DNA of 64,000 nucleotides from assembly GCA_937916515.1 (NCBI GenBank), contig CALFSX010000063.1, forward strand, positions 1 through 64,000, given 5' to 3'. The position numbers and the translations under genes were made by a program. Origin of the DNA: an uncultured Planctomycetaceae bacterium. GTDB lineage: Bacteria > Planctomycetota > Planctomycetia > Planctomycetales > Planctomycetaceae. The notes beneath the pieces were generated by a model. It was given only the letters and a program-made list of their open reading frames with translations, was not told the origin of the DNA and made no database searches. Below, in pieces: positions 52,567-60,828 of this stretch. Each line of letters begins with the position of its first letter. The first letter of the stretch is position 1.

Positions 52567-52599
52567 CCACGAAATTTAACGCAGAATTTTCTGAGTTTT
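52567..52599 (-). promoter_or_regulatory. Possible ECF-type promoter element
   Basis: The minus strand reads AAAACTCAGAAAATTCTGCG followed by TTAAATTTCGTGG. The CTCAGAAwTTCyGCGTTrAA core recurs in the duplicated cassettes at 40396-40428 and 45702-45735, and partly at 29374-29410. Recurrence upstream of ECF genes and a structural gene suggests a shared sigma target. No transcript data support it. Confidence 0.3.
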
Positions 52600-52649
52600 C
52601 CAGAGTCATTTGAGGTGCGGCGCCGGCGAGGAAAACGCTCGGCTTCCAG

Positions 52650-52673
52650 TCCCTCGCCCACGCGTCGAGTCAC
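52650..52673. repeat. Family A half-repeat
   Basis: TCCCTCGCCCACGCGTCGAG (52650-52669) matches one family A arm. It lies between the ECF gene and the sulfatase remnant, with no inverted partner. It is one more sign that this 353-bp gap is a rearrangement scar. Confidence 0.7.
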
Positions 52674-52712
52674 AAGGAACTGATGTAGCCAGGCAGGCCG
52701 CGCTCGAGTCCG

Positions 52713-52855
52713 TTACTTCTTGCCATTCTTCTCGGTCTTCATCGCCTTGGCCCGCACCTCTTTGCTGACGCTGGTTAGGCGAGTCGCGCCAATGTCGCCT
52801 CGAACTGTTCTTTGATGTTACGCTCCGGTTGCGAGAGAGCCGAGTCCTCGCAGAA
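52713..52855 (-). pseudogene. 3'-end remnant of a sulfatase gene
   Basis: About 140 bp is closely similar to the last part of the sulfatase gene at 58354-59754, including the stop codon and roughly 17 bases beyond it (GGCCGCGCTCGAGTC). On the minus strand it reads ALSQPER, then after some base changes VSKEVRAKAMKTEKNGKK before the stop. Nothing of the sulfatase domain remains. It is thus the tail of a deleted sulfatase copy or a product of ectopic recombination. It sits between the FG-GAP gene and the ECF gene. Confidence 0.8.
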
Positions 52856-52889
52856 TGTGTCGCCGGGCTATCTTTGTCATGGGCTTTGC

Positions 52890-54083
52890 CTATGGCCGAG
52901 TTGTTGAATAAGGATTCTGAAACCAAACAAGATTCCTGCTGGCATGACCGGCGATGAGAACGTCCAGATCGCCATCGCCGTCCATGTCAACGGTCGTCAG
53001 GTCATAGCTGCCCTGGTCGTTACGGATGATGTGTTTGGCGAATCCGCCCTTGCCATCATTCTCATACCACGCGGCCACGCCGTTGGCTTCCTTGCCACAA
53101 GTGACGGCGTCGGCATGTCCGTCGCCGTTGATGTCCGCCACCGCGAGGCTATGAGGAAACTCGATATCGGGATCGATCTCGATCTGTTTGAATTCGGGGC
53201 CGCGAAACCAAAGAACGCCTTTGCCGTGACCACGCGTCGCGAAGTAATCGGTGTGCCTGTCACCATCGAAGTCAGTGGGAACGATGTTTGTGGCGCCTAC
53301 TTCATTCTTCGCGAGCAGATGCTTCTTCCAGACGCCAGCCGGATCCCTGGGCTGTTCCCACCATGCAAACCACTGTCCGTTGGAGAAGCCGTCCGTACCC
53401 TTCGCTGCGCAGGAAATATCAGGACGTCCATCACCATTGGCGTCGCCGAAACCCATATAATGCGATCCGCCGGGAGCGTCTTTGTCGGCGAACACATGAC
53501 GCACCCAGTTCCCGGCTGAGTGCGGATCAGCAGGCGTTTCCAGCCAGGCGATCGAGTTGGGGAACTCCGTCGCTTTCTGATCGCGGCCTGAGTTGGCGAT
53601 GAGGTCGAGTTTGCCATCGCGATTGACGTCACCGGTGATCAGGCAATGCGTTCCGCTAATTTCGTCATCGACTGTGCGATAATTCCATGGCTGGCCGGAG
53701 TACGGTTCGGCCGGACATTCGAGCCAAAAGACTGTGTTGTTTGAACCGATGAAGTCCAGATCGCCATCGCCGTCTGCATCCATCAGACAACTGTGAATGC
53801 AAGCGGTGCGTGGCTTGTTGCGTGAAAGGCCGGGCATGAAGGTGTGAACCGTAAACGGAGTCCAAGCGGGGCCGCGGAACAGAACCGTCTTCCCATCGAA
53901 TGACGTGATGACATCCATGTGTCCGTCGCCATCGAAATCATTGGCTGTGGCACCGTTGATCATACCCTTCGCTGGCGGCTGGATGATGTGTTTTTCCCAA
54001 AGGACGGCAGTGTCATCGGCGGACATGCTGCCAACGGACAGCAAGGTAGCGAGAATAGAATTAAGAATGATTAGAGGCTTCAT
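52890..54083 (-). CDS. Exported FG-GAP/VCBS-repeat propeller protein
   Basis: A 397-residue secreted protein. The chosen ATG (54083) gives a signal peptide (PLIILNSILATLLSVGSMSA); an upstream ATG lies in the neighbouring gene region. At least seven calcium-binding-type repeats follow: DFDGDGHMD, DADGDGDLDF, DVNRDGKLD, DANGDGRPD, DFDGDRHTD, DINGDGHAD and DMDGDGDLD, spaced about 50 residues apart, as in FG-GAP/VCBS seven-bladed propellers. Such proteins bind surfaces or glycans, often with calcium; some have lyase activity, which cannot be judged here. It begins seven bases after the DUF1592 gene stop, so it belongs to the DUF1552-DUF1592 operon of block 1. Confidence 0.88.
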   Translation of the reverse strand: MKPLIILNSILATLLSVGSMSADDTAVLWEKHIIQPPAKGMINGATANDFDGDGHMDVITSFDGKTVLFRGPAWTPFTVHTFMPGLSRNKPRTACIHSCLMDADGDGDLDFIGSNNTVFWLECPAEPYSGQPWNYRTVDDEISGTHCLITGDVNRDGKLDLIANSGRDQKATEFPNSIAWLETPADPHSAGNWVRHVFADKDAPGGSHYMGFGDANGDGRPDISCAAKGTDGFSNGQWFAWWEQPRDPAGVWKKHLLAKNEVGATNIVPTDFDGDRHTDYFATRGHGKGVLWFRGPEFKQIEIDPDIEFPHSLAVADINGDGHADAVTCGKEANGVAAWYENDGKGGFAKHIIRNDQGSYDLTTVDMDGDGDLDVLIAGHASRNLVWFQNPYSTTRP

Positions 54084-54090
54084 AGTGGCA

Positions 54091-56802
54091 TCACCGTTTT
54101 TGAAATGTCTCGCTGGTAACGACACTGAAGATCAAGTCTCGCAGCCCGTATCCTCTTTTTGCGCACTCGGCTGCGATCTGTTTTACGTCGGGCTGATCTC
54201 GGAAAGTCATTGATCGACCGGTCGCGTAGGTTAACAGCTTTTCTGTCAGAGCTTCCGCGAAACGTTCTTTGCGATCAAGCAACAGTTTCTTGAGCCCACG
54301 TTCGTCCTGGAAAGTTTCTCCTGTGGCAAGCTGACCGGAACCGTCAACAGCCGGTCCGTTGCGGCGACCTGCGACGTAGTGAGTTCGATATCCGCCAATC
54401 GGATCATAGAATTCGAGGGCAAATCCGGCGGGATCGATCTGCGCATGGCAATCAGCACATGCGGCGACGTTACGGTGTTTGGCAAGTTGCTCGCGAATGG
54501 TGGTCGCTCCGCGCGTGTCGGGTTCAAGCGGCTCAACGTCAGGAGGTGGTGGAGAAGGCGGCGTACCGAAGATGTTCTCCAGCACCCACACACCGCGCAC
54601 CACGGGAGAGGTCTCAATGCCGTTGGCTGTCACGGTCAGTACGCTTCCCTGACCGAGCAGTCCGCCGCGGTGGTGTTGCGGCTTCAGACTGACCTTGCGG
54701 AAATGCTCGCCGTCGACGTCTTTGATGCCGTAGTGCGTCGCGAGCGAATCGTTAATGAACGTGTAGTCGCTATCTAACAGGTTCAGGATGGAGCCGTTAT
54801 TGTCGATGAGGTCCGCGAAGAAAAGACGCGTCTCCTTCTTGAAAAAGTCCTGAAGGCGATCGCGGTAGTACGATTCAAAGGCCTTCGAATCCGGCGGCAT
54901 CGATCCCAGCGTGTTGATCCGCAGCCAGCTGTCGGTGAAGTGTTCGACAAACGCGCTGGCCTTGTCGTCGCGGATCATGCGATCGATTTCCATTCTGAGC
55001 ACGGATGGGCTGTTGAGTTCGCCGGATGAGGCCATGGACAACAGTTTTGCATCGGGCATCGTACTCCATAGAAAGTACGACAGACGCGAAGCCAGTTCGT
55101 GTTGCGACAGTGTCGCATCGGCCTCTTCGTTTCCTTCGTCAAGGTACAGAAATCGTGGCGAAGTCAGGATCGCGGCCAATCCGAATTTGATCGCCGCCGC
55201 GTGAGCCTCGCCGCTGTGAATACGTTCGCGAATGAACGCGACATAGTGTGCGACCTGGTCGGGCTTAACGGGGTGCCGAAAGGCACGGGAAGCAAATCGC
55301 TGAACGACCTGCTCGATATCAACGTTCGCGGCGTCCATCTCATCACCAAACAGCATTCGATGGCTGTCGGGCGGCCAATGATCAAAAGTCGGCCCTTCGA
55401 TGTCCATGCCCCACACGCGAATTCGCGGCCCGTGATAAACTTCTGACAGTAGCTTATTGTCCTTGTTGTTCAGCAATTTCGCGACACGAGCCTTTTCTTT
55501 GGCGTTACCAAGATTCGCCGAATCCAGTTGCGTCTTCGTCGCGCGTATCACCTCAGGGTGATACTTCTCAGCGACTTTCCGGATGTTGCCTTTTGAGCTG
55601 ACTCCATTAGTCCAGCTGACAAACGGGATCGCGCCTTTGCCAAGCCACACTCGCTGAGTAAAGATCTCCGGCTGTCCGTCTGGCAGATCCCAAACTTTCA
55701 GCAGCCTTCGCTGGTCGGCAGCATTTTTTTCCAGAAGCCGGGCTTCAGGAGCAATCCAAAGTGCCATCTTGAGTGGGAACTTCTGGTACTTCTCAAATTC
55801 ACTGTGCGAATATCCATGGTTAAGTCGGTTTGCCGCCGCAGCGCGGACCTTAATCGTGTACCAACCGTCGGCAGGCACGCCATCGCGTTTCACAAACGCC
55901 GGGACAAAGTTGGCATGACGTTCCGATGGTTGGCCGTGTCCGATTTCCATGTACTCGTCGTTGACCATCAGCCGCCACGTGACAGGCGCGCGTTCGTAAG
56001 AAACGACGCCGTTAAAGTCCTTTCCGGTGTAGTGCCAGGCTTGCACCTTCGGCTGTGGCGTGTCGAAGAACATCGCTTCATCCAAAGCGGTTTCAGCCAC
56101 TTCCAGATATCGTTGAAGTTGATAGTCGGAAAGTGTCAGCGCTTCGCCGATGTTGTCGAATCCGTGCTCGGTGGCGTCGGCAGGAAAGTCGCCCGTGGGA
56201 TCGAGGAACTCGGTGTGCATGCCCAACAGATCTCGCAGCGTATTGACATACTCAAAGCGATTCAGCCGTCGCATCACCGTCGATGTCGGCGTTTTTGCTC
56301 GTGATGCTTTGTCCAGAAAACCGGTGACCTGTTCAATCACTCGGCGCGTTTGCTCGATTGGTGGCTGGACGACTCCTTTTTTCTTCGGCGGCATTTCGCC
56401 TCGGTTCATCGCGTCGAGGGCTTCTTCCAACAAATTGGTCGCGTCGTCATCGGCAGCAACGTCCGTTGGGAATTGATCCAGCCGACGATCTCCTTTTTGC
56501 GTGGTTTCTCCGTGGCAGCGGTAGCAGTATTGCTTGAAGTATGTCACGACCGAAGGATCAAGGCCTTGATCCTTCGGTTCTGCAGCAGTGACGTGTGTGG
56601 CGATGAGGAATGTGATGATCAGCAACGTAGGCCGGAACAAGACCGCCGCGGGTGCCGGAACGTCGCAAACCCGGACTTCGCGGGTTGTACTGTTTCTGTG
56701 TGACTTGTGTTCGACTGGCGGTTGCCGCTCCGGCATTGGCGTGGTTTGCTCGGCCCGGCCTACAAAACGAGCGCCGTGCGGCTCACGTGATTGATCACTC
56801 AT
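54091..56802 (-). CDS. DUF1592/DUF1587 cytochrome-type protein with repeat-derived N-terminus
   Basis: A 903-residue protein. The ATG at 56800-56802 overlaps the DUF1552 stop (ATGA), so it is the likely start. Residues about 14-59, before the membrane/signal segment (FRPTLLIITFLIATHVTAAE), are encoded by a family C-like palindromic element (56627-56763), giving an unusual long N-terminal lead. CYRCH near 93-97 is the heme motif. DUF1587 (MRRLNRFEYVNTLRDLLGMH), DUF1595 (FASRAFRHPVKPDQVAHYVA), DUF1592 (LASRLSFFLWSTMPDAKLLS), DUF1588 (RGGLLGQGSVLTVTANGIET) and DUF1585 with CADCH (GYRTHYVAGRR) follow. The role is the same as for the other cytochrome-type proteins here. The FG-GAP gene follows after seven bases. 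Confidence 0.92.
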   Translation of the reverse strand: MSDQSREPHGARFVGRAEQTTPMPERQPPVEHKSHRNSTTREVRVCDVPAPAAVLFRPTLLIITFLIATHVTAAEPKDQGLDPSVVTYFKQYCYRCHGETTQKGDRRLDQFPTDVAADDDATNLLEEALDAMNRGEMPPKKKGVVQPPIEQTRRVIEQVTGFLDKASRAKTPTSTVMRRLNRFEYVNTLRDLLGMHTEFLDPTGDFPADATEHGFDNIGEALTLSDYQLQRYLEVAETALDEAMFFDTPQPKVQAWHYTGKDFNGVVSYERAPVTWRLMVNDEYMEIGHGQPSERHANFVPAFVKRDGVPADGWYTIKVRAAAANRLNHGYSHSEFEKYQKFPLKMALWIAPEARLLEKNAADQRRLLKVWDLPDGQPEIFTQRVWLGKGAIPFVSWTNGVSSKGNIRKVAEKYHPEVIRATKTQLDSANLGNAKEKARVAKLLNNKDNKLLSEVYHGPRIRVWGMDIEGPTFDHWPPDSHRMLFGDEMDAANVDIEQVVQRFASRAFRHPVKPDQVAHYVAFIRERIHSGEAHAAAIKFGLAAILTSPRFLYLDEGNEEADATLSQHELASRLSYFLWSTMPDAKLLSMASSGELNSPSVLRMEIDRMIRDDKASAFVEHFTDSWLRINTLGSMPPDSKAFESYYRDRLQDFFKKETRLFFADLIDNNGSILNLLDSDYTFINDSLATHYGIKDVDGEHFRKVSLKPQHHRGGLLGQGSVLTVTANGIETSPVVRGVWVLENIFGTPPSPPPPDVEPLEPDTRGATTIREQLAKHRNVAACADCHAQIDPAGFALEFYDPIGGYRTHYVAGRRNGPAVDGSGQLATGETFQDERGLKKLLLDRKERFAEALTEKLLTYATGRSMTFRDQPDVKQIAAECAKRGYGLRDLIFSVVTSETFQKR
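56627..56763. repeat. Family C-like palindromic element inside a coding sequence
   Basis: GTAGGCCGGAACAAG... at 56627 and ...TCGGCCCGGCCTAC ending at 56763 form divergent inverted ends like those of the roughly 100-bp elements at 60026-60126 and 62326-62420. It lies at the 5' end of the DUF1592 gene and is translated as residues about 14-59 (starting VGRAEQTTPMPERQPP). Confidence 0.6.
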
Positions 56803-58094
56803 CCCTGCACCTCCAGACCAGTCAGCGTCGTCGTGGCAAGTCCGAATCGATCGGTTTCCAGACCGAAACGCTGCAGCATGGAAACGAACAGGTTACCCGC
56901 AGGCGTCGCCTTCTTTTTCGCTTCGTCTTTGAAGTAAGACTTGTGTTCGCCGTGCCTGAAGCCACCACCGGCGAGAATCAATGGCAGGTTCTTGTTCGAG
57001 TGTGAGCTTGCATTGCCCATCCCTGAGCCAAACAGAACCATGCTGTTATCAAGTAGCGTTTTGCCGTTGGGTTCCTGCACTTCCTTCAACTGCTCAAGGA
57101 AACGGGCCAGCTGAGTCATATGGAACTGTTCGATAATTGATAACTCAGTGATGTACTCAGGCACCTTGCCGTGGTGCGTGAGTTGGTGATATCCACGGCT
57201 GATCTTGAATCCACCGTAATTCGCACCAATATCGGCAAGTGCCAGCGTGATCACTCGTGTCGAATCAGTTTGCAGTGCCAGCGTCAACAGGTCGTAATAC
57301 AAAGGCACTCGGTCAACGAAGTCCTGATCGTCGGCACCGGCTGGTAACTGGTAATCGATGGTTGGCTTCGGGCGATCCAGCCACTGACTTGCCTGCGTCA
57401 GACGCTTTTCGACTTCGCGCACCGACGTGAAGTATCGCTCCAGCTTGTCCCGATCGCGCTGGCCGACTTTGCGCTTCAGGTATTCCGCGTCTGTTTTGAC
57501 AAGATCAAGGATGCTGGTCCGAGCGGCGAGACGTGCCTGCGTCGTGTTCCGCATTCGCGGATCTACCTTTTGGAACAACAGATTGTAAATCGTCTCAACC
57601 TGTGTCACCGGGGGTAGTGACACTCCCGAAGCACTCCATGAAATCATGTTGTTGGGGTCGTTGCCGCTGGCCAGTTGCAGCGAAGGGTATCGTGTTTGAG
57701 TCCCCACCAACTGTGCCGCTTTCTGATCGATGGAGATATTCGCTTCGGGCATGCCTTTCGAATTCCTCGAGAGAACCCCTGACAAATAGGCATGCACTCC
57801 ACCATGTCCGCCCTGCGCCTCCGTTCCGTGGTCCAGACCTGAGAAAACAGTGAAGTCCTCCCGCAGCTTCTCAAGCGGCTCGAGCCGTTCGGACAATTTG
57901 TAGTTCCGCCCTGTGTCTTCCGGGAAGAATAGCTGCGGTACGAATCCGAAATTCAAACCAGCGCACACCATACGAATCGGAACAGGGGCCGTAGTCGCGG
58001 CAACCGCCATCGCATCCAGGAATGGCAACGCCAGTGAGGCACCGCCGACTCCGCGCAGAAAAGTTCGTCGACCGATTGGTTGGAGTTTGGCCAT
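56799..58094 (-). CDS. DUF1552 twin-arginine exported protein
   Basis: A 431-residue DUF1552 protein. The N-terminus GRRTFLRGVGGASLALPFLD is a clear twin-arginine signal. Landmarks are FSGLDHGTEAQGGHGGVHAY, SIDQKAAQLVGTQTRYPSLQ, NKNLPLILAGGGFRHGEHKS and LFVSMLQRFGLETDRFGLAT. Its stop overlaps the start of the DUF1592 gene by four bases, showing coupling of this family pair. The function is unknown. Upstream, 259 bp of gene-free DNA separates it from the sulfatase at 58354; I see no promoter motif there that I trust. Confidence 0.94.
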   Translation of the reverse strand: MAKLQPIGRRTFLRGVGGASLALPFLDAMAVAATTAPVPIRMVCAGLNFGFVPQLFFPEDTGRNYKLSERLEPLEKLREDFTVFSGLDHGTEAQGGHGGVHAYLSGVLSRNSKGMPEANISIDQKAAQLVGTQTRYPSLQLASGNDPNNMISWSASGVSLPPVTQVETIYNLLFQKVDPRMRNTTQARLAARTSILDLVKTDAEYLKRKVGQRDRDKLERYFTSVREVEKRLTQASQWLDRPKPTIDYQLPAGADDQDFVDRVPLYYDLLTLALQTDSTRVITLALADIGANYGGFKISRGYHQLTHHGKVPEYITELSIIEQFHMTQLARFLEQLKEVQEPNGKTLLDNSMVLFGSGMGNASSHSNKNLPLILAGGGFRHGEHKSYFKDEAKKKATPAGNLFVSMLQRFGLETDRFGLATTTLTGLEVQG

Positions 58095-58353
58095 AACTGC
58101 TTCCGTCGTTCTTAATTCAGTTCATTAACGTCAACGCGAATCTGATCGACCGCCGTCCCCGCTGTCAAATCAAGTCACGAGCGATCCAGCATTCCGGCTA
58201 AACACGGATGAAGATTTTTTCGTCGCTACAGAAAGCCGATGAACAGCAGCACGAGCGATAAGGATACACCGGCGCTGTCTTGGAGCTAACCATGATTCCG
58301 CAGCTCACCGGCTTTTTCTATGCTGGAGCGGGATCGGGCCGCGCTCGAGTCAG

Positions 58354-59754
58354 TTACTTCTTGCCCTTCTTCTCGGTCTTCATCACTTTGGCCCGCACCT
58401 CCTTGCTCACGCTGGTTAGGCGGGTCGCGGCAAGTCGCTCCAAAGTCGACTCGAACTGTTGTTTGATGGTCCGCTCCGGTTGCGAGAGAGCCGAGTCCTC
58501 AAGGTTCTCGCCATCGAAAGGCCCTTTGTAGCGAGTCAGCGTGGCATTGCTGCCGTCGGTTTTGGCGACGAGCGAATACTGCTTGTTGCGAACCATCACT
58601 TTGCCTCGGTACCAGATGTAGATCCAGTCCTTTTTGCGGGCGTTCGCATTGTCCGTGAGTACCGGGACGATGCTGGAACCGTCACCGGGATAGTTTGCCG
58701 GTAGTTCGGCACCAGTGACTTCACACAGCGTTGGCATGACGTCACAGAATTCGACCAAGTCGTCGACGACTCGTCCGGGCTGCTTGATGCCTGCAGGCCA
58801 ACTGGCAATCATCGGCACGCGTGTCCCCTCGTCGGTCATGCTGCCTTTGCCACCGACGACCTTCGTCCCGTTCCATGGGATCACAATTGGTTTGTCGGTG
58901 CCGTTGTCTCCCGTGAAAATCAGCAGGGTATTGTCGCGGACGCCCGACTGCTCAAGCTGCGCCACAATTTTTCCGACTTCCTTGTCGGCATAGGCGACCA
59001 TATCTCGAAAGTGCCGCTGCGGATCGTTGCGATCGCCTTTGTAAGTGGTGGACCCGAGGCGCTTCGGATCCCAGTCAGTCGAATCAGGCGTCGGATCAAA
59101 CGGGCAGTGCGTGAGGATCATCGGGTAATAGACAAGAAAGGGCTTTGCTTTGTTTTCGTCGATGAAGTCGCAGACAAAGTCCGTGCAGACCTGCGGTCCG
59201 TATTCGCCGCCCGTGTAGTCCTTTTGCTTGCCGTTGAATTCGAGCAGCGGATTGACGAACCTCCGATCGTACTTTTTTCCCCCACTCTGTGACCGTCCGC
59301 TGCGAGTATGTTGCCAAAGGCAGGATTGTTTGAATCCGAAGTGTTGCGGGGAATCCGTCTGTTTGCCTAACTGCCACTTACCGGCAATGCAGGTTGAATA
59401 CCCGGCCCCCTTCAATTGATGGGCAAAGGTGGTTTGTCCGCGATCAAGCAGGCCGAATTTGACGTAATTCCGGACATTATATTGCCCGGTCATGATCTTC
59501 GCCCGTGACGGCGTACAGATCGGGTTCGAGAAACAGTTCGTGAACCGAATGCCCCCGGCGGCCAGTTTGTCCAGATTTGGTGACTTGCAGGATTCACTGC
59601 CGTTAACCGACAACGATTCATAACCCATGTCATCGGCCATGATCAGAACGATATTAGGCTTCTCAACCGCCTTCAGAGGAACCGGCTGTGAAACGTTCGC
59701 GACTGCCAGAACGACCAGGGCGATCCAAAATGAAGAGCGTGTTGGTTGTTTCAT
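58354..59754 (-). CDS. Exported sulfatase (arylsulfatase-like)
   Basis: A 466-residue S1 sulfatase. The signal peptide spans residues 1-30 (WIALVVLAVANVSQPVPLKA). IVLIMADDMGYESLSVNGSE holds the metal-binding pair. C80 in CTPSR is the formylglycine site. STCIAGKWQLGKQTDSPQHF carries the active-site Lys with Gln replacing the usual His. IFTGDNGTDKPIVIPWNGTK is the Asp-Asn block. The tail ends LTSVSKEVRAKVMKTEKKGK, which recurs in the remnant at 52713-52855. It is the first gene of the main minus-strand run; upstream is a repeat-filled 406-bp gap. Confidence 0.94.
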   Translation of the reverse strand: MKQPTRSSFWIALVVLAVANVSQPVPLKAVEKPNIVLIMADDMGYESLSVNGSESCKSPNLDKLAAGGIRFTNCFSNPICTPSRAKIMTGQYNVRNYVKFGLLDRGQTTFAHQLKGAGYSTCIAGKWQLGKQTDSPQHFGFKQSCLWQHTRSGRSQSGGKKYDRRFVNPLLEFNGKQKDYTGGEYGPQVCTDFVCDFIDENKAKPFLVYYPMILTHCPFDPTPDSTDWDPKRLGSTTYKGDRNDPQRHFRDMVAYADKEVGKIVAQLEQSGVRDNTLLIFTGDNGTDKPIVIPWNGTKVVGGKGSMTDEGTRVPMIASWPAGIKQPGRVVDDLVEFCDVMPTLCEVTGAELPANYPGDGSSIVPVLTDNANARKKDWIYIWYRGKVMVRNKQYSLVAKTDGSNATLTRYKGPFDGENLEDSALSQPERTIKQQFESTLERLAATRLTSVSKEVRAKVMKTEKKGKK

Positions 59755-59784
59755 CGTGTGTGTTTCTTAGGTCGAGGAATTGAA

Positions 59785-59862
59785 GTAGGCCGGATCAAGA
59801 AGCGAAGCGACGCAGCTCCGGCGACCGCGCGACGCATGCACATCGAAAAACTGCCGGAACCA
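59785..59862. repeat. Family C palindromic element, truncated copy
   Basis: It starts GTAGGCCGGATCAAGAAGCG and runs through GCTCCGGCGACC to CTGCCGGAACC, matching the first three-quarters of the copy at 60026, but the closing end (GGTCCGGCCTAC) is absent. It lies 30 bp upstream of the sulfatase start. Bases 59863-60025 between the copies show nothing recognisable. Confidence 0.8.
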
Positions 59863-60025
59863 AATTGTTTGACTTAGCTTACGGTGGGAATGCTACCGCG
59901 TCTGATAGATACTCCCGTCCGAGAACGATAGGTTGCAAGTATGATATCGGGAACTTGACTCCGATTCGACGGAACGAGGTTGCTCCGCAAGGCCACTCAG
60001 TAATTGACGAGAGGCGGTAGTGAAT

Positions 60026-60126
60026 GTAGGCCGGATCAAGGAGCGAAGCGACGCCGCTCCGGCAACCAGGACGTCGCATGCACATCGATAAACTGCCGGA
60101 ACTGCGCTTCGCCTGGTCCGGCCTAC
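60026..60126. repeat. Family C palindromic element, complete copy (101 bp)
   Basis: Ends GTAGGCCGG and CCGGCCTAC are inverted. Inside, GAGCGAAGCGACGCCGCTCC and GTTGCCGG-type blocks form nested stems (GCGAAGCG / CGCTTCGC). It could fold over its whole length, like MITE or REP-type elements. It lies 34 bp upstream of the broken SnoaL-like gene. Confidence 0.88.
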
Positions 60127-60160
60127 AATACTTTTTTTATCTCACGCTGAAGAGATCATC

Positions 60161-60523
60161 ATGTCAACCGAACAAACCGCAGCTGTGGTCCGCCGCCGCC
60201 TCGAAGTCATCCGCACCGGAGATGTCGCCGCCATCATGGAGGACTACACAGAAGAGAGTACGATCTATACCCCCGACGGCCCGGTCAAAGGGCTCGAAGC
60301 TATCCGGGCCGTTTTTTTTGATGGATTCTTCGCCGGTCCCTTTGCTGAAGTTCATAGCCTCGAAGTACTGCGCCAGGACTGCGATTGCTAGTTCGCCTAT
60401 CTTTTCTGGAAGGCCGAAACCGCTGCGGTGAAAATCCCCATCGCCACCGACACCTCCATCATTCGCGACGGCAAAATCGTCGACCAGAGCGTCGCTGCGC
60501 ACATCGTCCCCAAAGGTCAATAG
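60161..60523 (+). pseudogene. SnoaL-like (NTF2-fold) protein gene with in-frame TAG
   Basis: ATG at 60161 opens a frame of 120 codons, normal for a SnoaL/NTF2-like protein. VVRRRLEVIRTGDVAAIMED and the YTPDGPVKGLEAIRAVF stretch are typical of the first half. A single TAG at 60389-60391 follows VLRQDCDC. The frame then continues FAYLFWKAETAAVKIPIATD and ends TSIIRDGKIVDQSVAAHIVP plus KGQ, which is the usual end of the fold. A tyrosine codon changed to TAG is a natural guess, not shown. The frame is otherwise intact, so the change may be recent. Neighbours are the family C repeat and the OLD gene, also interrupted. Confidence 0.8.
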
Positions 60524-60576
60524 AGGGCACACTCCTTTTCGACTTCTTCGATTCTCCTCTTCGCGTACTCAACCCG

Positions 60577-60828
60577 TTAAGTCTCATGGCTTAAAACAGT
60601 GCTGACGAACTTTCGTGCCCCTTCCAATTCCGCATCGTTAAGCAAATCCTTCTGCAGGACTTCGTTCGTCCATTTTGGCCCATGCGCTCCAACGCTCCGA
60701 CACCATCCTTCAATCTCTCCTACCTCCACAATGAATGCACCAAGCTTCAAACAGGCCGAGAATAACCGATCGCACGCTTGTGTCGGGTCTCCGCTGGGAA
60801 CGAAGCTCTTGCCTACTGATTTTGCGAC
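60577..60828 (-). pseudogene. Severed C-terminal part of the OLD-type protein
   Basis: Directly after the TAA at 60829-60831 the same frame stays open for 83 codons to a stop at 60577-60579. It includes ACLKLGAFIVEVGEIEGWC and AHGPKWTNEVLQKDLLNDAE, then LEGARKFVSTVL. The V(G/P)VGELE-W...HGPKWxxEVLE pattern is what I know at the C-terminus of AAA/TOPRIM proteins of this type. This region thus belonged to the gene upstream. It is expressed only if the TAA is read through. Confidence 0.7.

Noticed and set aside
59879-60085. Minus-strand frame containing RSGVASLLDPAY
   Set aside because: Translation of the repeat at 60026-60126 and non-coding flank; no gene-like features.
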